The position numbers and the translations under genes were made by a program. A stretch of 64,000 nucleotides of DNA from Carposina sasakii (taxonomy: Eukaryota; Arthropoda; Insecta; Lepidoptera; Carposinidae), in NCBI GenBank assembly GCA_014607495.2, contig CP053169.1, forward strand, positions 3,596,001 to 3,660,000, given 5' to 3'. The first letter of the stretch is position 1; the number at the start of each line of letters is the position of its first letter. Of this stretch, positions 14,001 through 26,000 are shown piece by piece. Below the pieces are notes generated by a model that saw only the letters and a program-made list of their open reading frames with translations, was not told the DNA's origin and searched no databases.

Positions 14001-17000
14001 AAGAGTAAGAATTTAACAAAATATTTTCGGAATAAGGGGTCATCCATAAATTACATCACACAAATTTCATGATTTTTTGCCCCTCCCCCCTCCTTTGGTC
14101 ACATTTGTGAGACCCCCCAACCTAGTGTGACGTCACATTTAGCTTTTTTTGCAAATTTATATTTAGAGATTATTGAATGAAAATGTGACGTCACGAAATT
14201 TAGGACCCCTCCCACCCCCTCCCTCCCCCTTAACCTGTGACGTAATATATGGATGGCCCCTAATACGTATACGCAATAAGAATAGAATAGAATGAAAAAA
14301 TCTTTATTTTAATTTTGTTACTAAACCTTACTTAGATATTCACAACATTCATTAGGTAAATAAACATCAAGTCATATCCATATATTTTTTATGTAGGGTT
14401 CATAATAAATTCCGATCTTTGGTTATTGGGTCTATTGTTATTTGTATATACACCTCATTTATAAATTATTCACATATTTGAAGCGATATTGTTGACCTTT
14501 GTAGTACATTTACGGATGAGATAAAGCGAGATTTGTCTTTAATTTAATATTTCACGTTGATTAGGGAATATACGACGTCTTCTGAATGACTTCTGAACTA
14601 AAACCAAGCTGACGGACTCGGGACTGTGAGGTCAAACTAGTTTTAATTTTTAACAGATTTTGATGAAACAGTTAAATGGGTATAGTTTATACATAAGAAT
14701 AACTAATAAGTGTATATAGTTCTCGCGAACGAAACGCGGGCGTCCGCTGGTCGTAAATCATAGAATTACGAGTCCCCAAAAGGAGCCATCAATGACAAAT
14801 GTATGCCGGGTACTAACGGGTAGTGAAACTAAACACGACGCTCTCATCTTCCGCTCTCCTAAATTGGTGAGTTGGCAGATTGGTGCCAAATCGAAAAATA
14901 TTATTTCTTTTCAGACGTTTTAATATAACAAATAGGTTGTAAAACTCACCCATATTCCTAAACATAGGGCGAATGTGACTCATAAAGGGAGACAAATAAA
15001 AATCAATTAATCTTACGTTACTAATAAAGTTTGCGGAACTTCACATAAACCTTACCTGTCTACTTCAGTTTGCGCAGTATCGTAAACCTTCTGCAGTTTA
15101 GCCAACTGCTCCTTACACTGCTCCAATTCTTTGCTGGCGTGTTCATACTGCGGCCTCAATGCTGCCAACTCAATCTGCAATTTGTCTGCCTTCTGTTCGG
15201 ATATCTTGCGAGCTTCTAACGCGTTTGTCAGACGTTCTTCTAGACGTTTCGTGTCGCGCGCTTTTGCTTTCATCTCATTGGTGAGGTCGTTGAACTCTCG
15301 CTCCTGAGAAATGTTATTACTATAAGTGCTTGGGATTTATCCAAAAGGAAAAAGTGCTAGAAAAGGAACAGCGAATAATATCTTATATTATATAATATGG
15401 GTGAGGAATTTTTTCCATTTCTTTATTAATAATTTTATAATATAATATATAATATCTTGACTAAGATAAAAACACTTCTCCATAATATAATCCGTTAGAA
15501 TAATATCTTGTCTGATATAGAACTGCTTCTTTCTATCAAAAAGCCAGAAGAAGAACAGAGAGTATTCTTAAATCTGATATATAACTGCTTCTTTCTATCG
15601 AATTAAATAAAAATAACAAGGTTTACATAATTTTCCGTACCTTTCGCCATCTGGCTAGATTGGCAGTGCGCGCTTCCTGCCTCAATGCCGCTATTTCGTC
15701 AGCACGTGCCTAAAACAACACATAATTTGATTAGAAAAATAAGTACTTATGGTTGCATGCTAGGTGCTTGGATCTGGCTTCTCGTTGCGACTGTAGTGTC
15801 TTGTGTTCGTGATCATGAGTCGGCAGATCCGAGGGTCAGCGGAGGGTATAGGGCCCGGTGGTGGGCGATCCCTCAATAGAGAAAAATAAGAACATAATAT
15901 TAGAAGATTTTTACACGGAGACAGTAACGTGGTCTCAGCAGAATATCAGCAGTGGTCTCAGCAGAATATCAGCGCAGGCTTCATAACCTGCATATGCTGA
16001 GCTGAGGCCATTTCACAACATTTAAATGTTTTCATAATATATTTTTTACTGTTTTAATTTTAAATATTAGTGATAAGGAATTCACTAAGTTATTGTTTGC
16101 CTAATGTTGTGAATAAATTTATTTTGATTTGATTTGATAAAGAAGTTCCTCCCTTCGAATATGGTTTTGTGAATCTGACAGAATTGTATTAAGAATGCAT
16201 GCTAGGCGAAGCCAATACTAATGACATGGAGTCGCGCGGCGCTTGCATTGCGTTTTTGTACGATCCTATTATGTATGCTGTGATACAGATTGAAAACTAC
16301 AACCAGTACCTACATAATAAGTGTATGAAAAATTTAACTTTAAAATTGGAAACCATCTAACAGTGTGAATGAAAAACAAACCTGCAACTGTGCCTCAGCT
16401 CTCTCCAACTGTTCCTTCAACACCGACACCTGAGCCGTGGCGACTTCGCCTACGCTTTCCGTGTCACTATGCGCGTCTTTCGTCCCCCTCTCTCTCGCCG
16501 CCTGGTCGCATTCCGTCTCGTTCGCACGCTCGGCACAGTTGGTACAGGTGCGCTGCTCTAATGCGCTCACTTCCCGCTCTAGTTGACGAACCAGTTGTTC
16601 TAGCGCTGTCATCTGTATAGAAAAATAATGGTAAAGCTATGGTTTCCTAGCAGTCAGTATATATATATATATATACTTTTCACATGTCAGCACCGTAAAG
16701 ACGGCGGTCTTTTTCATGCTCGCTACTCAAGACTCTATGGATTTTGTACGGAACTCAAAGAGGTGAAAGGGAAAGGGATTTCCAAAATTCACGCAGATGA
16801 GTTATAAAAGTATTTTTTTATAGTCTGACGGGTACAGTAACGCCGCGGTCTAGCGCCGCCTCGCACAGTGCTTCTCCCTCGCACACAGTTACCTTCTCCC
16901 TCGCGCGGGCGTCGTCCTGCAGCGCGCAGGCGGCCGCGGCCTGCAGGCGCTCGGTGAGGCGCGCCTCGGTCCGCGCACACTGCTGCTCTAGCGCCGCCTC

Positions 17001-20000
17001 GCGGACGCTCGCCTCGCGTATCGCTTTCTCTAGAGTCTGTGACAATTCCAAATTCCAAACGTTAGGAGCGAGCGCAGAGAGCACGAAGCTCAAGACCGAG
17101 CAAGCATCCTCAGCCAATCATTTAATCAGTGAAGATGTGCCTCGATCGACGAATAGGGATATCTTGCAATGCCCAGCCCATATGCATCGAACACGCTAAG
17201 TAACGTAGGGATAAGCAATAAATATGTAGAGGTGTTTTCAATTAGCTAACTTATTTTTCACATCATACTCAGGTAGGTAAAAAGAATAGAATATGTTTAT
17301 TTGCTCTTGTATAGGGTACAGAAAAGGTGTCAAATAGTTAACAGGAAACATCCTATACAGCCATAAACATACGGCATGCAAATCTAAATTAAAATTAAGT
17401 GAAGACATTTCACACAGCACAATAATATAAAATTAATATCAGATGTCAAATCCACGTATAAATAAATTACAATAAAATAGCCCACCGTCTAACACAAACA
17501 GGCACCTCATGACTGTGCAGTTGTGTACCAGCACTTCTCAGTTATTTTTAGTGGACTGTAGGTATGATTATTGTTCTTGAGGAAAAGATGGTATTCAGAT
17601 AACAAGGGTTTATTGTCAGTTATATTAAGGAACGAGCACAAAAATACAATACACTCGCGTGTGGCGTTTAAGTTTTCTATTACTAACTAGCGTACAGTAT
17701 GACTGACTGACACAGATGGACAAGACCGAGCCACGAGCGGTCGACATTTATATAGGTACCTACCTACCTAGTTTGACAGCTGTCAATGCAATTGACAGTC
17801 TAGTGATGCGAATACACTTAATGTTGGTGATATTTCCAACAATGACCGAGCAAACATACATTTAAAAAGTGTCTTTACAGATATAAAACTCTTTGATCAA
17901 GTAAAAAGTCCTTAGAACAAGCCACCGAAACAACATAGTTTTAAATTTATTAATAGGCAGGTCTTTAATTTGATCTGGTATATTATTATAAATTTTTATG
18001 CACATCCTTCTTCTATGCTGCTCTGGGAGTCTGGGAGTGAAAAAAAAAAGTATAATACTGCAGCTGCATCTCTTCCCGGGCATATTGTACAAGTCAGTAG
18101 AGGGACAAGAGGGTCTTGGTGTTTTGTTAGCGATGGGCTGACCACATGTCACTACTAACTGAACTTGTACATCTCAACTATACCCTCAAAATTGGTAGTG
18201 GCACCATGTGGTTCTATCGGCCCTTGGTGCTCTGCCTACCCCGTAAGGGATAAAGGCGTCATTATATGTATATATGTTTATGCACATCCAGAGACAGTTT
18301 TTCCGAAATCTAGCGGTTCTCTGTATAGTGTTGAGTACCAATTTGTTAGGATATCTATTTGGTCTTTTTGTAACATCCTTGGACTGAACGAAGTAGGTAC
18401 TCATGTTTTGTTTAACGAATTTACATACTTCGTATATGTAGAGGCAGGGAAGTGGAAGAATACCCATCTCTCTGAAGTATGGTCTACAAGACACATCTTA
18501 AGCCAATCCCCAAATGGCTCTTATGCATTTCTTCTGTGCAATAATTACCGCCTTTACATTTGTCCCGACAACAACTTTTACTATGGAACAACTCTGAAAT
18601 CTTGAAAAAATATATCAGCTGTTCTGTAAAACTTGACCATACCTGTACTTGTGTCTCCAAGGTGGTGACTTTAATCCGTTCCTGTGTAAGCTGCGCCTGC
18701 AACTCCGTCATTCGGTCAGTAGAGCTGTCCACGTGACGACGCTTCTCGTTTATGCTCTCCTGGTAGGTTCGAAAACAGAATTATTACTTATTAACGAACC
18801 TGTATACAGGCACGCCAAACATTAACGGTCTAAAACTGATATTTGACTGCAAAATGTAGGGAATATCTGTCAAATACTCGTATATAAAAATATATTAGAC
18901 AATGTTCGTTCAACTTACAATGTTTTATTATTATATGTTAAGCCAGTCAGTAATCCATTGTTATAAAGGGAAATCAATTTACTCAGTCTCGCACTGAACT
19001 AGATTCATCATCATCATCATCATCAGCCTATTGCAGTCCACTGCTGGACGTAGGCCTCCCCCAGGGCACTCCACAAGACTGCCATGAGGGGTATTTGCCC
19101 ATAGTCACCACACTGGGCAGGCGGGTTGGTGACCGCAGTTTGTATTTTGGACTATGTTGTCAACACGGGAGGCGCTGCTGCCCACCTCCCGGAAACCCTT
19201 AATCGTCTCGTACGATACCCACGGACAGACATGGGGTGGTACGAATACTACTCTGCCGGCACCACGCGGCCTAGATTATGTCAACTAAATATGGAAATAA
19301 ATTGAATTACACCGGAGAATGGCATCATATATTTATACATTGCGCACGTGCTCATGTTCATGAATACATACATTGGAAATAAAATTTTGCGTCCCCCTAG
19401 TTTTCACACATAGAACTATAAATGAACTACGTAAAACAAATAACATTAGTAACGATAACTGACCTGAGCTTTAGCCAAATCCCGTTTGCCATGTTCGATC
19501 TCGCGTCTCAGCGCGTCGGTTTCCGCTTCCAGCGTGGCCACTCGTTTGTCCGCTAGTTCTCTAGCCCGCGTCTCCTTGGCTACGTTGGCTTCGGCCGTGG
19601 CTAGCCTTGCCCCGGCTTCTCGGCTTTCGGCTTCACCTCCGCTTAGAGTCTGACGTCTTATTGCGCGCTCTTTGGCTACTGTGTCCTGTAATGTTTAATT
19701 ATAATTTTGCGTTTTACTTTATTGATATTTGGCATAAGAGTATGAGGAGGTTAAGGCTGCCATTCGACTATGCTCCGTTGCTACGAATGCGTTTGATATT
19801 TACTCAAATTCATTGACATCATTACCAATAGATTAGTGGATTGGATAGTGTTTCTGTTAGTTTCCCTGATAAGAAAACCTTCAGGGTTGGGCCATACAAC
19901 CTGTCAGCACGCCTTCGCCTTTTCCGTCCGTCGTCGCCCAACCAAAACCGTCATCTGCTAGAGCGAGCAAGATAGTGGGAAGCTACTCAAGGATTCCGCT

Positions 20001-23000
20001 GCGTACTAAAGCTAAAAGCGGCAAAGCGATGGTTGGCTCACCCCTTATAACTCACGACATAATAGAGTGGGAGTGAAATGGGAGTTTATTTGAACTCTTC
20101 TAACACCACTATTGGATTGGGTGTGACATATTTACATAAGTATAAAATAGAACAATCTACAGCTAACTATGAAACTAAATACTGTCGAACTAATCTAAAT
20201 AAACATATGAAAGTGAAAATAGAAAGTTTACAAAAAATAACTAATAAGAATATAAGAGAAAACTGGAATAAAAATTACAAAATACAGGTAATCAACATAA
20301 AGATGTAAAAAATAAGAAGAATTTGTATCAAACTATGTATACTATACTAAATAGTAACTACAGCGGGCTACAAACTCACTATAGCTCGCACGTTGATCTC
20401 TGTCAGTCTTCGATGTCGCAGGTCGTGCGCATGCTCTATTATTTCCTAGTACAATGCTGAATCACTCATAAATGCAGCTAACATTATAAATGTGAAAGGA
20501 TATGTTCTCTTTCACGCAAAAAGTAATGAGCGGATTTTGAAGAAACTAGACAGGTTATAACATGCATCAGAATAACTTTCTTATAGTTTACAAAGTTTAT
20601 ATGGCTTTAAAACTCTCCCATTACTGACTAATCGATAGACGTGGATAGCTGAAATTAGCTATGTGTGTTCCTTGAAGATACATAGCTAATTTCATTTATA
20701 GTAGCACCAAGTAAGGAGTTCCCAAAATTCCCATGGGATTGAGAGTAGTATATAGAGTACTACATTATCATTTTCGGCTAGTTAAGGGCAGAGTAAGAAC
20801 TTTCAAATTAAGGTTAACATAATAATATTGTTTAGGAATACATCCATTGCTAAACTATGCTAAACATGTATGATCTCCTTCGTGATCCTGCAGTACAGAC
20901 TACCCAATTTCGAGAGCACAGCTATGTATACAGGGTGTAACAAAAGGGGTATGTTAAGCGAAAAGCTATGTAAATAGCCCTCTAAAAGGAACCTACCCAC
21001 AAAATTTCAGACTCGAAATCACATGTTTATTTTTCCAGATAGGTAGTATGGAGAATTCCGAAACAACTCAGGAATGTTCATAGAATCTTGAAAAGTAAAC
21101 ATTTGATTTCGAGTCTCAAATTTTGGAAGTAGGTTCTAGACTCAAAATCACATGTTTAGTTTTCAAGATTGTATGAACATTCCTGAGTTGTTTAGGATTT
21201 CTCCACACTATCTGGAAAAATAAACATATGAATTTGAGTCTCAAATTTTGGAAATAGGTTCTCTATAGTGGGCTATTTACATAGCTTTTCGCTTCACATA
21301 CCCCTTTTGTTACACCCTGTACATACATCCTTCTCCCTTACCTTATAATGTCTTTGCTGAGCCCTCGCAGTTTCAGCCGCAGCCATAGCCCTAGTACATT
21401 CCGCTTGTAATTCTGCAACTCTCTCCTCCATTCGCCGCAAATTCTGCCGCAGTCCGTCTCGCTCGCACATCGCTTCGTCTCGCTCTGCGATAGCCGAACG
21501 AAGCTCGGTGTTGGTTCGTTCGGAGATGTTCGTTTGTAGTTGCTGATTGCTACGTTCGAGGGCCATGCGTTCCTCTTTCTCGATCTCTATTTGGCGTTCG
21601 AGACGTCTGGAATAAGTTACTAGTTAGCTATACAGTTCTGAATTACACAATGTGAAAATGTTTTATACAAAAGCTCAAAAAACTTTTACGCAGAATATTT
21701 CAGTTACAAGGAATCGTTTATGCGAGGGTTTACACATTTGCGTGAATATTTTATTGCTTCGGCCGAATACATTAGACATCGCGATCATCACATATTGTCT
21801 ACATACAGGGTGTAAAAAGACAACAATGTTTTTTTAATACCTCGTATTCTTTGTAAGGTTACGATCATTTTCTTCTATGGAACCAACCCTGGGAAACGAA
21901 AAAAAAATTATAAAAAAATACTGTCATTTTATTGCAAGCAATGTATTTGTTTGATGCGCAAAGTACAAATGTACCTACAAAACTAACATTATAACATTTT
22001 GACATGGTATCTTTGAAAAAAAATGTTTGTTACTCGTAACCGATTTCAGATGGATTTATGTAAAAAAATATCATAATAATAATGTAACTTTGGACCTCAA
22101 TATCTTGGAAACCCGTGGTTTCCTAGGAGTGCTTCCATAGAAAAAAATGATCGTGATATTACAAAGAATATGAGGTATTAAAAGAACAAGGTTGTCTTTT
22201 TACACCCAGTATATGCATAGTCTATCGTGTTGAACTTCGCGTAGTCCATAGACAATAAAGCCCAGCACGTTTACTGGCCAACTTACACCGCTAAATCTCA
22301 AAAGAAAACGGCGAATTTAAGCTTAGTCCGAGTCCGTTCGGCGCCGACATCGTCCGCCGCCTCCGCCTGCCCCTCCTCCACTTTGAACGAAACTATCTCT
22401 TTTTCTTCAACTGAGACTGATAACCAGTATTATTACAGGTCATGGAGCCTTCAACAAACACCTCTTCACATTAGGTGTTACAGACAGCCTCCTGTGCAGA
22501 GCCTGCATGGAGGAAGAAGAGACAGCCGCCCATCTGCTGCTGCGCTGCAGAGAAGTGGCCCCATACCGGGCAAAATATCTCGGCTCTCCAGGCTCGCTTA
22601 GCGAGACTCTGGGCAACTGAAAAGGCTGCTAGGATTTCTGGAGGAGATAGGCTGGCTCGAGTAGAGAGCACACAACCCTTACGCAAAATAGGCGCACAGA
22701 CGTCGAGTTGCGGAAACAAGCCCGTTCTACCATACCATACCATACCATCTCTTTTTCTTTCGCTCTTGGGCAAGCTAGTAAATAAACAAATCTCACTTGT
22801 TCTGCAGACTGAGCGCAGTGATTTCGGCCTGTAACTTAGCCCGAATCCTTTCGGCCTCGTCTTCGGCCGCACGTCGAGCCTTTTCAGCCGCCGCCCCCGC
22901 CCCCGCCTGCCCCTCCGCCGCCGCCAGTCGGCTCTGCAGTGATGCTATCTCTTTCGCTCGCATTGCTGCTATCTTCTCTGCTGACCTGGTTGCAAAAGTT

Positions 23001-26000
23001 TTATCATCAGGAACATTTTTATGACGCGATGGGCATGAAAGTGTATGTATGAAAGCGCAATGACTGGATGACCTGAAATTTAATGGAATCTAGTATACGC
23101 GTGTTTTATCTTATATAATGTTTTGTTGCGAAGACCTTAATTTAGCTGTATGTCACTATGCTATGGTCGATTCCGGCAGTCACACTTAAAACCTAAACGT
23201 AAAATTAGTGCTACCTGCCCTTTTCTCTCTCAGCCATTTATGTTAAGAACAGAGAGAGATAGACCTGACTAACATTATCGACCATACAGGTGCTATTTAA
23301 AATTCAAAATCCAAAATCATTTATTCGACATGAAAGCATTAAAACTTGTTTGTCGATTTTTATATGTTACTTTCTATGTATGTATATTGATGATCTCCGA
23401 CCGTATTTCGGCCAAGGCGACCAATCTCTACGGAGACTGACCAGGTACGTAGGAGATATTACAGTGCACAAGTGTGTGCGCAAACACAGATGCACTCTCT
23501 ATTCCGTTACTCTCATAGTCCGATGGGACGGAAAGCCGACACGACCGGAGAGAGATCAGGCGCAGGACCAACAGTTTGACGTGCTTTCCGAGGCACGAGC
23601 TAAGTGACAATTTTACAGCATTAAAATCTTTACATGAAATAAATTCATTGGTACGGGCCCGTGACTGGGATCGAACTTACGCCTCCCGCTTAGAAGGTGC
23701 ACGTCTTAACCACTGGGCTATAACCGCTCTGTTGCTATTACCATGTATATAGATGTTGGTCTTCCAAATACTAAATAAATCAATAAAATTATGTAAAAAA
23801 TAACTAAGTGTTTGTGAAAACTTTACTGTGCACATTAAAACATAAGAAAAGGTTTTATTCTTAGTATTCTTTATTGTACACATAATTTTTATCATAGACA
23901 GTAAGTAATTTATTATTATTTAAATCGTATTACTATAGCACTTACTTGAAAGTAGCCATATCGATGGCGGTGCAGTCGTGCGACGCGTTGAACCCGGACG
24001 TACTCGCGTGCTCCTCGCTGTCGTCGGGCGCCACGAACGAGTAGCCTGCGTGCACAAGGTATCACTGCTTTAACCTCTAATTACTTCATTACTAAACAAA
24101 TATCCGGATGCGTACGCGTACACGTAAGCGTAGACGGCAAGCGGTGTGTCCAGCCTTATACATTACGGCACGTGATATATGTACATCTACTCTTACATTT
24201 AAGCATATGCATGATACGCATCCGGTGTGCTCGAAGCTTGAAGGTGGTTTTTGGATATGCAGCGGCTATGTCTTTTGACAGTTCATAGTGATGACCACCC
24301 ATTGAAACTTATTCAGATGGAAGCATACGTCTACGCTTGCGCAACCGGTCTGCTCGAGCCTTCATGCTGTCGACAAATATGAATCCACCGCTATCTTAGA
24401 AAACCCTAACCCTACCGCCAACGAGCAGCGACTAACTGATGAAGGGCAACTGTCCGGCGAAGGGCGCGGTGTCGGGCGGCGGCGCGGGGCGGTGCGGGGC
24501 GCGGGGCGGTGCGGGGCGCGGGGCGGCAGTACACTCACCGATGAAGGGCAGCTGTCCGGCGAAGGGCGCGCGCGCGCGGAAGGGTGCGGCGTCGGGCGGC
24601 GGCGCGAGGCGGAGCGCGGGGCGGAAGTATCGCGCGTCCTCCGCGCCGCGCACGCACGGCACCCACGGCGGCGGCTGCGGAAACAAACGACACTGTCTAG
24701 TGCACAATGGCTAATTAAAAAAAACGGATTTCGCCGCCACCAGAAAACGAAAAAATTGCATTGCAGACCGCTGAAAACTCGGCTATAGCTTTCCTCGATA
24801 AATGGGCTATCTAACACTATAGGCTATATAGCAACCCACCCCGGCATCGCACGTGTGTAATGCCCCCCTCATGCGTCGAAGTCTTGGGCAAATTAACTAA
24901 CTCACCTGATCCCTAATCGCGTGCATGCACAGATGCGCCATGGCGGGATGCTGCAGCGTGTCGAGGTAGTTGTACCGCTTGCCGGGCGCCGCACGCAGCA
25001 GGCCGCACACCAGCGAGCGCCACTCGGGGCCCGGGCCTGCAGGGGGCGGCTCGAACGGCGGCTCGGGGCACTCGGAGCTTTCGTATCTAGGTTAACACGG
25101 GAGTGAGTGTTGTGAACTCCGCTGTTATACTGTAGAGTCCGTCCGTAAGCGGCGGCGGCTCGAATGGCGATTCTGGAGACTCGGAACTTTCGTATCTAGA
25201 TTATATTAGGAGAATAACATTGTGAAATCTGTCTTTTTGTGAGGGTGACGGATCGAACGCCGGCTCGCGGGACTCGAAACTTACATAAACATACATAAAG
25301 TCACGCGCATTATCTCCCAAAAGGTTGGGAAGAAGTGTACAAATTACACACCCACCTTTCATCAGTTAGCTTATTAGGGTTAGGGATGAGTCTACCGCCG
25401 CTTTTCGGGCACAAATACAACAATCTAGCGACCAGTAACGAATCTAATTAAAAATGTTTCAGTGCTATTCTAAATAGGTATTAATATTATTATTTTGTGA
25501 AATCCGCTTGTAAAACTGTAGAGTCCTTATTTTGTAACTTGCGGCTTGCTTGTCGCGATGAATAGTCACTGTCAAACATGACATTTTGTATTATTTTACT
25601 ACATAGTTAATTTAGTTAATTATGTTCACAATTATGAGGCATACAATACGAGGCAAGGCGCCTCCAGAGTGGGCGCGGCAAACGATCGAGGCGCTCGATG
25701 GCTTGGGAGCTCGGTATGTCGCCGCGGTATAGCCCGCGCTTGCTTATAGTGAGGTACGTCCAAACTAGCCTAAGGGCTGCTTGCTGTGTGGACTAGCCTA
25801 TTTACAATTATTCTTTGTATCGCTTTTGACGTTTAGCGACCGGTTGCCAACCAGTCGGAAATTAAGAAAATAAGTCTGCGGAAGTTGTGTATTAAAAAAA
25901 AACAGTTACAAAGATAATGTAAGTATCATAAATTTATGAAAACAAAACAATTTTAACAAAATAAACATAAAAGAAATAGTACTAAAACCACATACAGTAC

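Noticed and set aside
22471..22872. Minus-strand 133-codon ORF
   Set aside because: Antisense of the LINE fragment and the edge of citron exon 10.
23640..23730. tRNA gene
   Set aside because: A and B boxes are present but the anticodon arm and acceptor stem do not fold, so it is a SINE head.
24362..24817. GC-rich open frames of about 90-150 codons around exon 8
   Set aside because: Shadow frames of exon 8 and its duplicated border.
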